Positions 21,937-32,292 of a stretch of 64,000 nucleotides of DNA are shown in pieces. The stretch comes from Periplaneta americana (Eukaryota; Arthropoda; Insecta; Blattodea; Blattidae), in the NCBI RefSeq assembly GCF_040183065.1, contig NC_091125.1:32183812-32247811 (forward strand), read 5' to 3'. Position numbers and translations under genes: made by a program. The notes beneath the pieces are model-generated. The model did not search any database. It was not told the origin of the DNA and was given only the letters and a program-made list of their open reading frames with translations. Within the stretch, counting starts at the first letter, position 1. Every line of letters starts with the position of its first letter.

Positions 21937-22425
21937 TAATGAACTATTTTGATTGTCTATATGTGGGAAATACATACCTGAAATTATGCCCCGTATTTTT
22001 TAAACACTCTGTATATTATAGAAGAGTATTCTCGGAATAATCTCATTTCTTTCATTTGACCAACACTCTCCGCCTATCCTTCTTTTCATCTGCAAAAGTT
22101 AAAAATATGCCGGGGTGAAATCTTGAGGGGTGAGTAGTACGGGCCATGGATGCTGATGTCAATATCATTGGGTAAGTAGGAGGAGAAACGTATAGAAGGT
22201 TTGCAAATATGCGTCCTTAGTAAGGGAAATTGGGGCTGAGAGAAAGGTTCTATGTGAACCCCAAGCCTGTTGTCCTTTTGTCTCACTCCGATATTTTAAG
22301 GGTCTTAAGGCCCTGGTTCTTATCAAGTAAGTACAAGTTTGAAAATGGGCTTTGGCTCTGCATCGGAAACACAAATTTCACACGGTCCAGTAGTCGGGCT
22401 TCGAAAATCATCGCATAGGGCGCAC

Positions 22426-22870
22426 ATACATACATACATACATACATACATACATACATACATACATACATACATACATACATACATACATACATACAGG
22501 TCGACCTGGTTGGTGAGTTGGTATAGCGCTGGCCTTCTATGCCCAAGGTTACGGGTTCGATCCCGAGCCAGGTCGATTTAAGTGTGCTTAAATGCGACAG
22601 GCTCATGTCAGTAGATTTACTGGCATGTAAAAGAACTCCTGCTGGACAAAATTCCGGCACATCCGCCGACGCTGATATAACCTCTGCAGTTGCGAGCGTC
22701 GTTAAATAAAACATAACATTTAATATTTACGTACGTACATACATACATACATACATACATACATACATACATACATACATACATACATACATACATACAT
22801 ACATACATACATACATACATACATACATACATACATACATACATACACACATACATACATACACACACAG
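22426..22870 (-). repeat. (CATA)n microsatellite split by a SINE
   Basis: Tetranucleotide CATA runs occupy 22428-22497 and about 22735-22860, with the SINE at 22500-22724 between them. On the minus strand the run directly continues the 3' end of the LINE at 22870-23185, so it is that LINE's expanded tail. Met-Tyr-Val-Cys repeat frames on the minus strand are artefacts of it. Confidence 0.9.
22500..22724 (+). mobile_element. tRNA-derived SINE (family 3)
   Basis: The head TTGGTGAGTTGGTATAGCGC and B box GGTTCGATCCC lead to TTTAAGTGTGCTTAAATGCG and GGCTCATGTCAGTAGATTTA. The end is GTTGCGAGCGTCGTTAAATA with an A-rich tail. Copies at 31511 and 54790 are on the minus strand. It lies within the CATA array, so it inserted after the array existed. 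Confidence 0.9.
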
Positions 22871-23185
22871 TTCTGCTCAAGGACAAGTCTTTCATTGAAA
22901 ACCCAGATTTCTCCAATCTTTTCTATTTTCAGCCTTCTTCTTAATATAAACATGTGATCAATATATCTTAATGTCGTGTATCATCTGATATCTTCTTCTG
23001 CCCTGAACTTTCTCACGTTCGCCATTTCTTTCAGTGCATTCTCCAGTAGTGACCCAATCAATTGTTTTTTCTCTTTCTGATCTGTTTCAGCATATTTCTT
23101 TCTTCACCCACTCTTTCCAACACAGTTTCATTTCTTATTCTGTCTATTTCACACGCTCCATACATCTCCATATCCACATTTTGTT
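22870..23185 (-). pseudogene. LINE 3' coding end (same family as 39.6 kb)
   Basis: The inverse aligns with 40450-40800: AAATGTGGATATGGAGA, GTGTTGGAAAGAGTGGGTGA, GATATCAGATGAT, then GAAAGAC(T/C)TG(T/C)CCTTG(A/G)GCAGAAC just before the tail. It is a 5'-truncated copy with frameshifts. Its tail is (GTAT)n, now the long microsatellite to its left. Confidence 0.8.
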
Positions 23186-23189
23186 TAAC

Positions 23190-24345
23190 TTCACCATAAT
23201 GTTCATGTAATGATATTATAAAAATTAAAAATTAGTGCCATCGAAGTTATTCAGGTTGCTTGTAATTAATTCGAAATAACGTTGTACATCCCTACATTTT
23301 CTGTCAATACGATTTGTCTAACACATATGATATAATTATGTATAATATTAAATTTAATTGTATTTAATAACTACGTAAAATTAAGTCTAAGAATAATTGA
23401 TAAATTAGAATGACTATTAGTTATTTTAATTTCTACATTTTTGCACATTTACAGTCGTCCTCGGTGGTCTAGACTATTACCATCACTACCATCACCACCA
23501 CCACCACCACCACCACCACCACCACCACCACCACTACTGTACTTATTTCCCCGAAGAAGTATAATTATATAATACAATGTTTCTGTAACGCATTCATAAG
23601 TTATTATTCCTGAATTGTGGAGAACTCTTTTGTGGGTCATGAATTATAATGTAGTGAGAGTCAATATAACTCTTAAATATAGTGTAAAATTCGGAGCGGG
23701 GGAGGTTTCAGGGTAATTATCGCCTACTATAAATCTAAAGCTTTAAGTCAGAAGGCGGATGAAGATAGTTAATGTTTGGAGTGCTGGCTCTTGTATTAAA
23801 CTAATTAAATGAACTAAACCACAACCTCGATAATTCACCTCGCACTTTATTTGCTGTCCTACCACACCTAGGTATACTTCTTCTTCATAACTAGGATTAA
23901 TAATTAGACTTCCTCGCTTGTTCTGGTTTCAAGTCCGTCCAACGTCCCGAGGTTTCCCCGGATCTCTTCTCTTCGTCTGTCTGCAATGTTCCAGTCCGTT
24001 CTTCTCTGTGCTAATGACACCTTTATTCTAGTGGCAATTGCGTTTCATTCATTCCATATGTTTTTACTTTCAGTGTTGTGTAGTTTAATGCAACCTTTAA
24101 CCGACAGTAGAAATTTTATTTGAGTAGCTTGTAAATTTTACATCTCTGCTTGTTGTCATCCAAGTCACTGATCCTTATAATAGAACTGGTACTATTGTTA
24201 ATGTATAAAAAATGTATTTGAGTCCCTTTGTATAGATTTTTGTGTGTAAATCATTCCCGTACCTATATTTAGGCCTATATCATTTCCTGCGTCTTGAAGA
24301 TCCAAAATAGTGATAGATAAAATCATTGCTGAAGTTAATAATTGT
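23190..24345. other. AT-rich DNA with (CAC)n at 23482-23533
   Basis: A CAC/ACC triplet run of about 50 bases is clear; the minus strand reads it as poly-Gly. I see no other supportable feature. Confidence 0.5.
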
Positions 24346-25474
24346 GCAGTGGCGTAGCTCTTGAGAGGCTTTTGAGGCTTAACCTACCCAAAAAATTTGA
24401 GTTATTATGCCTAGTAACAGTAGGACTATAAGTTCGTAATAAAAAATGTATCGTAACATTGGTTTCACTCCGATCCTTCATCTATTAAGTACATTGTTGT
24501 AAGTAATTCCAGAATTATAAGTTCAGCCTATGCTACGACGGTTACGACTTTGACTCGCAATCGTCAAGAGGAACCGGGGAGGGGGTATTAATTCCTCTCA
24601 TCTCCGTACAAAACGACGTTAGACTTTCGTCATATTAATACGTCGCGATATTATGAGTGGCTGCGTTGTTGAATGTTAGTTTAATAAAAAATGTATGCGT
24701 GTGTGTGTTACATATTAATTTTGTGTAAAATGGCTCATATTCAGAAAATATTGAGATCATTTGTAGAATTAAAAAATAAACCTTTTTCAAGTTGGACGTA
24801 TAAAATAAAATGTACTTACAAAGATAGCAGATCGACACATATTAAAATAGCGGATGGAAGAAGATAAAATTGAAATTTTCAATTTCATAGTACTATACGA
24901 AATATCCTTGACTAACAGGGTGCTCTGAGACAAATAATTTATATTGTTATGCCTGTATTCTGTTTGGAGGTGAAAATGGTCATCGTCTTCTTGTGTGGTG
25001 TTACAAAACAATTTTGTAGAAAAGCCCAGAAACATCTACTGTATAACAAGCTATAAGGTAAGCATATTTTTTCAGCCTACCCAGTAGGATAAAGGTTGAT
25101 AATATTGTGATACTAATAATATTATGATAGTACTTTTGAGATTTTTTTACAATTTTACTGAGCGAGAGAAATACCGGTTTTGTGCAGAAACTTGTCCACG
25201 AACATTCTCTTAATACAGCGATGTCAAGGTCAAGAGCACGTGTACGGTTCTGCGTGCGATCAAGCGCTCACTGTTTGCAATGAATCTATTGTGCAAGCAG
25301 CTGCAGAGAATAAGAAGGGGTGAAGCAAAGTGAACTCTATTGACGTGTCACTGCAAGATGAACTAAACTGTTTTTAAATAATAGATAACGTGTTACATTC
25401 ATACAAAGCAACAAGAAATCAGAACATGTTTTGTAGAGTGTACCTCTCTAATAAATGCAATGAATTATAAAATA

Positions 25475-27033
25475 CACTCAGGGACAAAAAAAAACCGGAC
25501 ACTTCTATATTTGCTTGTATTTTGTTGCCAATTATTTCAAAATGAAACAAAACCCATTTAAACAAAATAATGTTTCATTTAGCACCTTATACGAGAACAT
25601 TTGAAAAAAAAAATCTCTGATGAGAAAATTTACAAAAAATTACAAAGGGCGTATAACTATGGCATCGTTTGGTCTAACTGTTTTTTTCAATTTATGGTGA
25701 CTTAAACATTAAAAACTCTTTTTAGTAACGGGTATTACCCCCTCTGGCTTGAATAACTGCATCCATACGTCTTGGCATGCTCTCAATTTGGTTAGCAATG
25801 TCTTCTTGAGGAATAAGTTCCCACTCTTCGCCAAGTGCTCGCCTCAACTCTTGTAACGATTCTGGTCTCGGTCGTCTATTCTTAACACGCCGTCCCAGCA
25901 TGCCCCACACGTGTTCAATTGGGTTCATGTCTGGACTCCTTGCTGGCCATGGAAGAACATGGATTCCCACTTCTTGGAGATAATCTCCGACCGCATGGGC
26001 AATATACGGCCGTGCATTATCATGCATTAAAACAAAATTATCGCCTACAAATTGGCCAAATGGCACAACATGATCAGCCAAACATTCATTTATATACCTA
26101 TCAGCTGTTAGTCTTCCATTTTCAACAAAAACCAACTCTGTATGAGCATCCGTACACACTCCTGCCCAAACCTTCACTCCATCACCTTCATACGGCACAT
26201 TTTCGGAAATGCAACACTGTGAAAATCGTTCTCCCCTCCTTCTCCAAACTCTTTGACGTCCATCAGGTGAGCACAGATTGAAACGGGATTCATAGGTGAA
26301 CAGAACACAGCTCCACTGTCCATTTCTCCAATCCCTGTGATCATTTGCAAAACGCAGTCGTTCAACTCGATGCATCCTGAGAAGTCTGGGACCAGTTGCA
26401 GGTCTACTTGATATCAGTCCACTTGCTTTCAACCTCCTTCTAACTATTTTGGCCGAAATTGGACGTCCATGCATGTTAACAAATTGCTGGGCTACACTAG
26501 TAGCTGGCAGGTTGCACTCCCTAAGAACTCTCAACACCATATACCTGTCTTCATTTGGATTTGTAGCTCTTGGATGACCCGAACCTGGTCTTCTGGTATA
26601 TTCTAGGGTCTCTCTATACCGTTTTATGGCATCATGGGTTGTGCTTCTAGCCATATTCATAACATTTGCAATGTAACGTACACTGCGTCCATCATCGTAA
26701 AGGGCTACAGCTCGAGCCACATCTTCAGGTCGCATCTTGTTTTAAGACAAATGTTACAACCCCACTTAAACTCAGAAAATGTAAAAATAGAGAAATAACG
26801 AATGATAACGATAATGAAGCACAAAATGGTTGAGACAAAATTGTTATAGCTGAGACTCCGAAAGCAAAATTGGAATATTTGGTTGTAATGGCTTATTTAT
26901 AAAACAAAAAACAATCAACAATGTATACACGTCTCCATAACAACAGATGGCTACCATAATATTGCATAAGAAGATAATGTTTTGCAAAATACCAGCAAAT
27001 ATTAAAGTGTCCGGTTTTTTTTGTCCCTGAGTG
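25475..27033 (-). mobile_element. Tc1-like transposon, 1559 bp, structurally complete
   Basis: The ends are CACTCAGGGACAAAAAAA followed by CCGGACACTT, inverted at the right end, with TA on both sides (25473-25474 and 27034-27035). TIRs extend about 45 bp with few differences. One uninterrupted transposase frame occupies the minus strand. The size is typical for Tc1 elements. It sits inside the hAT remnant and is therefore younger. Confidence 0.95.
25722..26735 (-). CDS. Tc1-family transposase, full-length, first catalytic Asp replaced by Tyr
   Basis: 337 codons from ATG to stop, the usual length for a Tc1 transposase (cut-and-paste at TA sites). Residues 1-60: first helix-turn-helix, ending in the GRPR-like RRPGSGHPRAT. 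Residues 60-130: second DNA-binding part (Tc3-type). Catalytic core: VLFTYESRF at 144-152, LMHDNARPY at 236-244 and SPDMNPIEHVW at 267-277. D239 and E274 are separated by 34 residues (DD34E group). Where the family has FTDES, codon 148 (26292-26294) reads TAT, Tyr, instead of an Asp codon. Loss of the first metal-binding Asp should abolish catalysis although the frame is open and DNA binding could remain. No other lesion is seen. Confidence 0.93.
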   Translation of the reverse strand: MRPEDVARAVALYDDGRSVRYIANVMNMARSTTHDAIKRYRETLEYTRRPGSGHPRATNPNEDRYMVLRVLRECNLPATSVAQQFVNMHGRPISAKIVRRRLKASGLISSRPATGPRLLRMHRVERLRFANDHRDWRNGQWSCVLFTYESRFNLCSPDGRQRVWRRRGERFSQCCISENVPYEGDGVKVWAGVCTDAHTELVFVENGRLTADRYINECLADHVVPFGQFVGDNFVLMHDNARPYIAHAVGDYLQEVGIHVLPWPARSPDMNPIEHVWGMLGRRVKNRRPRPESLQELRRALGEEWELIPQEDIANQIESMPRRMDAVIQARGGNTRY

Positions 27034-27357
27034 TAGTAGGCTACAATAAATAATAAACATAGCTTCTCCTTGACTTACTTATATAGTTTCAGATAATAGC
27101 TAGAATAAAATTCATTTTTATATAACTAACTAATAATCTAACTACTATAAAACATTGTTTTCCTGTTTTAAACTTACCAATACAAAAGTGAAAGAAATTA
27201 CAGAATATTGTGCATACGGAAAAATGAAATAATAGAATTGCAACAAATAATAAACATAGTAATTTTTTTAGATAATGAGGCCTACCTAATTAATTGCTAT
27301 TTAACTGTTACGCACTTAATAATAAACTTATTATACGAACAGCACATTCTATAAACA

Positions 27358-27720
27358 AATTTAAATTCCTGACTTCTCGCCTAATACAGAAGTGTTTTTC
27401 CTCGTTTTTGCCGACACCAACCTTCTTATGTCCGTCGAAATTATGTTTTCTGCAGTATGACGTAGCATACCACGCTTATTATCTCCTGAAAATCTTGGTA
27501 TTAGTCTTGGTTTTCTGAGGTTCATAAATGAGGAAAATTGCTCACATACGTGCTTACTGCCAAATATAGAAATAATTTGCGCCGCAAATATTCGTAACCT
27601 GGATATAGTACCCGGCAAAGCGAACTTCCAACTTGACTCTGTTCACGCAATTCAAAGAACCTGGAGAGAAATTTTCCTCGGCTTAACCAAAGGACATCAC
27701 AATGGTAAGGACTGAAAATC
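27358..27720 (-). pseudogene. hAT transposase C-terminal fragment
   Basis: One frame reads KFLSRFFELREQ and, after a frameshift, another gives LRIFAAQIISIFGSKHVCEQFSSFM, then DIRRLV. The FGSxxxCEQxFSxM signature is the hAT C-terminal dimerisation region, of the type seen in GTF2IRD2/ZMYM-like hAT proteins. The zinc finger and catalytic part are not visible. Orientation agrees with the surrounding remnant. Confidence 0.7.
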
Positions 27721-28372
27721 TATAGACGACATATCTTCACAATTTTTTAGATAGAATTCATAACGAATCTACGCTATTAGCTTCATACTCTTTTTGTACT
27801 TTATTCTGTAAACGTAAATGCAATGCAGCGAGGAAGAACTTCTATAGTACATCTAAACATATATTATTTATTACTATTTAATGTCAATAAAACAACAAAG
27901 TTTCAATACATCATTATGTACATCAATTAATAATTTCAGGCGTTTCACATTGCTCATCTTTGTAGCTAAATGCTTTCCATATATCAGACAAAGAACATTT
28001 CCGCCTCTTTCACTCATAAGAAGTCAGGAGTCCAGTCAGCCTAAAACTTACTGACCGAGTTCTTCCTCAATGTCTTATGTACAACCCTTGAGTTCACCAA
28101 TGACTTGCATCTGCGTGCCGTACGTGCTCTGAACAATGCATACGGGCGATGAGGCACGTTTGTGCTCTAGTTGACATCACTGTTTTAATACGTTGACGCA
28201 AAAAACCGATCTTCCTCTCGCTCAGTAAGATTGTAAAAAAATTCTCAAAAAGAGCTATCATAATATTATTAGTATCACAATATTACCAACCTTTACCCTA
28301 TTTACACCTTAGCTTAGCCACTGAATTCTTACTATCGTGGATGTAATATTTCTTAATAAAAGCCATGTTGTT

Positions 28373-28620
28373 TTTTAGTCAACTGTCCGAAGAGAGGTCT
28401 GAATCCCAGAAGTGATACCAACATGGCATCACGAATGAGGCAACCAGGCCAGGAGATAATGGGGGGTAGGGTGGCCAGTTTATTTCCCCCTCCACTGCAT
28501 ACATCGCCGATTAGCTACATATTCCACTAATCAGACTTCAGATGTATACAAACAATTGTTCTTCCTCTGACACATATCGTCAAGTGAGATGTACTGGCCG
28601 ATATAATAGATATACATATC
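28373..28620 (+). repeat. Dispersed repeat, copy 2 (plus)
   Basis: Matches the inverse of about 4600-5038: AGTCAACTGTCCGAAGA, AAGTGATACCAA, GGAGATAATGGGG, CATACATCGCCGATTAG and GATGTATACAAACAATT. It ends near GGCCGAT at about 28598. Class unknown. Confidence 0.6.
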
Positions 28621-28779
28621 AGCCAGAATCTGTGAGATAAATATAAACTAATATAGATATGGAAAAGTAACTTATTAAATAGCAATATACGTGTGTCAAA
28701 CAATTAAGATAAATTTATATGATAAAGAAGAACAAACTCACATAAAGTTTTTAGAGAAGTTTTGTCCGAAAAGTGAACC

Positions 28780-29370
28780 CTAACACAAAGGGACAATAAA
28801 AGAAAAGAGAAATGCAATTCTGAGCTCTGTAGCTGGAGGTAAAAAAAAAAAAAAGGTAAAGGTATCCCCGTAACATGCCATGAAGGCACTTGGGGGGCAT
28901 GGAGGTAGAGCCCCATGCTTTCCATGACCTCGGCACTAGAATGAGGTGGTGTGGTCGGCACCACGCTCTGACCGCCTTTTACCCCCGGGAAAGACCCGGT
29001 ACTCAATTTTATAGAAGGCTGAGTGAACCTTGGGGCCGTTCTGAAAGTTTGGCAACGAGAAAAAATCCTGTCACCATCGGGGATCGAACCCCGGACCTTT
29101 CAGTCCGTAGCCAGCTGCTCTATCTGTAGCTGGAGGAACACTTGAAAATGAAAGAAGAAGATACAAGAAAAAAAGCTATTCTTCAAAGACAGAAATGAAA
29201 GATCGCAGAAGAAACAGATCAACCGTATGACAGAAAAAACAATGTTAAATTATACTCCAGAGAAAGAAAAAAAAATATTGGAAGGCCAGAAGCACTATGG
29301 ATCAGTGCTAAGCAATGGGGACGTAACGGACGAAGAAGTTCATCTGTGATGATGACGATGGTGGTGATTT
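28780..29370 (+). pseudogene. Possible LINE 3' end, split by a SINE
   Basis: Right of the SINE a frame reads KKNIGRPEALWISAKQWGRN, similar in layout to the GKxxxGRPxxRW C-terminal segment of other LINEs in this window. It is followed by GATGATGACGATG. Left of the SINE the same A/G-rich style continues. Strongly decayed; low certainty. Confidence 0.4.
28840..29123 (-). mobile_element. tRNA-derived SINE (family 4) with 13-bp target duplication
   Basis: On the minus strand: AGAGCAGCTGGCTACGGACT, B box GGTTCGATCCC, a body including GTACCGGGTCTTTCCCGGGG, and a poly-A tail. CTGTAGCTGGAGG is duplicated at 28827-28839 and 29124-29136. Only one copy is present in this window. Confidence 0.88.
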
Positions 29371-29374
29371 ACGC

Positions 29375-30090
29375 CTAATACTGTGTTGTATTGTAACATT
29401 TCTTATTGTTGTCATTCAATCTCGACAAGCCAGTCACCACGAAGAAATACATCAAGTAAAATTATGTCGCTTTGTTCATTTTGAAAAAAGTTGTATACGT
29501 TACTGAGAAAGAGAGTTTTGTTTTATGAAAGCAGCACATGAAACAATAACCGTTCAATTCATATAAAACAATAACAATAGCCAGTTTACATTGCGTTTAG
29601 TTCATCTTTCGTTGTTATGATTATCGCACGAAAAACCAACAGTAGGCACGAGGCACACGTATCCCACTTTTTTTTTTTTACCGTGATTAAACAAACACTG
29701 TCACAGTGTTAACGAGTTGAATGTTTTGGAGTTGTGAAACCTTTATTATTCAGAATATTGGTAGTTATCCATTGATGCGTATGATCCTTTGAGCTAACAT
29801 TGTTCAAAACTGAGGGAAATGTTATCGTATGTTTTTTTTTATCTCGTTTGTGCAAAAATTTCAGACATCTCCATTCCAAGCTTCCTTTCTCGTTGAATAA
29901 TTGCTTCACAGCCAACCTGAAAGCCAGATTTGCATTGCTTTCTCATTGTTTATTATTATTATTGTGTTTGAATTGGAATATTCGCATATTGGTCTTCCTT
30001 AAGTAAGTCACCACTTTCTGAATCTCAAAACCTTGCCTAAAATGAGCGTACTTACCGTACATTCACACTTAATGTACTACCCATCCCTTG
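29375..30090. other. AT-rich DNA, no feature recognised
   Basis: Contains short T runs and two 68-codon open frames on opposite strands (29709-30006) without recognisable motifs. Confidence 0.5.
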
Positions 30091-30097
30091 TAAATTG

Positions 30098-30235
30098 ACC
30101 GGTGTTGACGAACTAGCAGAGTGCGTCATACTCCTCCACGAATGATTTGATCCTCTCAATGCCCCGCGCACCGGACATCAGCGCTCAGTGGCTATGTATA
30201 GTCCGGGTCAGCTTACTTCATACCCTAAGGGTGAA
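30098..30235 (+). repeat. Dispersed repeat, uninterrupted copy
   Basis: GACGAACTAGCAGAGTGCGT, ATGCCCCGCGC and GACATCAGCGCTCAGTGG occur here in a row. The same three blocks occur at 34270-34360 and 35413-35431, where a hAT element separates the second from the third. This copy therefore approximates the pre-insertion state. Confidence 0.7.
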
Positions 30236-30239
30236 ACCT

Positions 30240-30945
30240 AACCATTTTTCACCCATTACTATATATGCTAGTAGATTGTGATGATTTTCTAGTTTGCAGG
30301 TTGAATTTTCTTTTGTCAACTTCGTTTCGAATTTCGATACTGACAAATACTACAAATGGTAGTGATTTTGTCACTGTTATGTTGGTAGCTGAGACAAATA
30401 TCGATAATATTTGTCGGTACTGGAGTTCCATGAAATTAAAATTGTACTAGCTTTCTGAGCTGGTTATTGGAAGTCGGTGAAATTTGAACATACTAGTAAT
30501 TAATTAATATCAGTCTTAATATTAATACATAGTTATTTTATGTGTTACGTTGAGGTTATAATTCAAGACTATAGTCGGGTAAGTTTTCGGAGTTAGTACT
30601 AATAATTTCATGTGGTCAAACAAAATATATTTTTAGGTTAGGCCTCGTGAGTCAATTGTTTAGTCAAACCAATGAATTTCGTATTGCCAGACAAAATACT
30701 TGACATGTTGTTCTCTTTCTCATATAGTTTTCATACGAAAATATGTTACAAATTATTGAATTTTTAGAATAACCTTCCAACATAAAGTACGGTAAGTAAA
30801 TAAGTCATTTAGTACATAGGATCGTGTGATATCTGGTAACAGTTGGCATCACTGACAAGACGGCATTATTTGCTGTTAGGAACTGTTCTTATGTGAACCT
30901 CACTATAACATGGTATGCATTGTACTGTATTCTCGTGTACCTATA
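30240..30945. other. AT-rich DNA, no feature recognised
   Basis: Ordinary AT-rich sequence; short open frames only. Confidence 0.5.
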
Positions 30946-30949
30946 TGTA

Positions 30950-31160
30950 CAGTTTTGGAGAAAAATTTTGTCGCACAGGTACTTTATAAATCCCAGAAAG
31001 GAGACAGTGCTCATGATCAGAGGACTAGCGGCTGGTTCACAAGAGGAGGACTAGTTGAGGTAATAAAATTAGTTTTGTTTCGTTGCATGTCTGATCATGC
31101 GCACTGCCTTCTTTCTGGAACTTACGAAGGAACCTGTGCGACAAAACTTTTTTAAGACTG
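30950..31160. mobile_element. Palindromic MITE, 211 bp
   Basis: The left arm has TTTTGTCGCACAGGTACTTT and the inverted right arm TTTTGTCGCACAGGTTCCTT. The arms are about 70 bp with mismatches. Element ends are CAGTTTTGG and (inverted) CAGTCTTAA, with TA on both sides (30948-30949 and 31161-31162). Non-coding. Confidence 0.8.
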
Positions 31161-31510
31161 TACAAAGTGTTGTGTTTGAGAAGAGCCTGAAAATATCAGC
31201 AAGCAATATCACTCACTATTTTTCTTGTCTGATTCTTTCAATTCTAGCGCTGCATGTGCGCCTATTCTGTAGCCTACTACTTCCTTCACTGCCCTCCGAC
31301 ACGTTCCTCATTAGTAGCCAGCAGCCTGACTTAATCGGTGAGTGGATTTAACGTTGTGAAATATCATCTACATGACTTTGCGTCATCGTAGTTTTGTGTT
31401 TACCAGAGTAAAGTTCGAAATGTTTCCAGATTTCTTACTAAAGACAGAATTTTATTGTAGGCTTTCTCGGAACATTACGCATAACATACAGTATTCTTTT
31501 TTAAATGTTA

Positions 31511-31953
31511 AAAATATTATGTTTTATTTAACGACGCTCGCAACTGCAGAGGTTATACCAGCGTCGCCGGATGTGCCGGAATTTTGTCCCGCAGGAGTTC
31601 TTTTACATGCCAGTAGGGGAGAATCGGGTAGTATCGGACATCGGGTAATATCGGACAGTGAGTTTCTTTCATCTACCACACGATGATAGTACCTGATTGA
31701 CATGGTTACGTTTCTGTGATGTCGCACAGAGAAACGTAACCATGTCATTCAGGTACTACCATATGGTGGTAGATGAAAAAAACGCACTGTCCGATACTAC
31801 CCGATGTCCGATACTGCCCGACTCTCCCCTAAATCTACTGACATGAGCCTGTCGCATTTAAGCACACTTAAATGCCATCGATCTGGCCCGTGATCGAACC
31901 CGCAACCTTGGGCATAGAAGGCCAGCGCTATACCAACTCGCCAACCAGGCCGA
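31511..31953 (-). mobile_element. SINE family 3 interrupted by a palindromic MITE
   Basis: Minus-strand copy of the family at 22500. The 15-bp TCTTTTTTAAATGTT flanks it (about 31496-31510 and 31954-31968), a target duplication. The body breaks at CCAGTA (31615) and resumes at TAAATCTACTGACATG (31830), exactly around the inserted MITE. Removing the MITE and one TA restores the family sequence. Confidence 0.9.
31616..31829. mobile_element. Palindromic MITE A, copy 1 (214 bp)
   Basis: Starts GGGGAGAATCGGGTAGTATC and ends with its near inverse. The arms are about 95 bp. TA is duplicated at 31614-31615 and 31830-31831. A second copy of exactly 214 bp is at 56151-56364 with roughly 93-95% identity by eye. 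Internal words such as CGGACATCGGGTAATATCGG repeat within each arm. Confidence 0.92.
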
Positions 31954-31969
31954 CTCTTTTTTAAATGTT

Positions 31970-32290
31970 CTTCACGTTTCAGTCAAGGAGTTATTGTAAT
32001 CCAGTAAGTTTTGAACAAATAAACATACTGCATCATAGTATAGGTACTGTGTGTTTGCTAATTTCGCACTACATAGCCTGCGCTTTTCAACAATGAATGA
32101 TATTGGAAGCGGATGGTAGTAGTATTTAAGTCATGACTATTTTCATTATTCAAAAAAAAAAAATATTTCTTTTGATTATCTCAGAGCCACTATGATATTA
32201 AGATCCATTTTGAAGTGTACACTGACATTTACAAGGAAGTTATGGTTGATTAAAATACTACATGTTTATATGAACCGCTTTATACTCGTA
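31970..32290. other. AT-rich DNA, no feature recognised
   Basis: Nothing supportable beyond an A run at about 32152-32163. Confidence 0.5.
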
Positions 32291-32292
32291 TA

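Larger units (their letters stand above)
20387..22013 (+). mobile_element. Mariner-type (DD41D) transposon, inactivated
   Basis: TIRs of about 165 bp start TACATGGTGTTT on the left and, inverted, TACAGAGTGTTT on the right, with TA on both sides (20385-20386 and 22014-22015). They enclose a transposase frame with few lesions. The right TIR is interrupted at 21801-21936 by a LINE tail. Long TIRs and low divergence between arms suggest a fairly young insertion. It is related by ends and transposase N-terminus to the deleted element at 3038. Confidence 0.9.
24347..28323 (-). mobile_element. hAT remnant (Tc1 insertion inside)
   Basis: The right end, inverted, reads CAGTGGCTAAGCTAAGG. The left has CAGTGGCGTAGCTCTTGAG at 24347. 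A long diverged inverted repeat links about 25085-25260 with 28130-28305 (both contain AATATTGTGATACTAATAAT and ACTGAGCGAGAG). A hAT transposase C-terminus lies at 27358-27720 on the minus strand. The flanking 8-mers do not match, and about 675 bp between CCTACCC repeats (24393-24399 and 25075-25081) may be a further insertion, so the left boundary is tentative. Confidence 0.55.

Noticed and set aside
22283-22953. Several overlapping frames with Met-Tyr-Val-Cys or His-Thr-Tyr-Ile repeats
   Set aside because: Direct translations of the CATA/GTAT microsatellite.
28704-29129. Frames of 61-100 codons around the family 4 SINE
   Set aside because: They read through the SINE body and poly-A tract; no protein motif.
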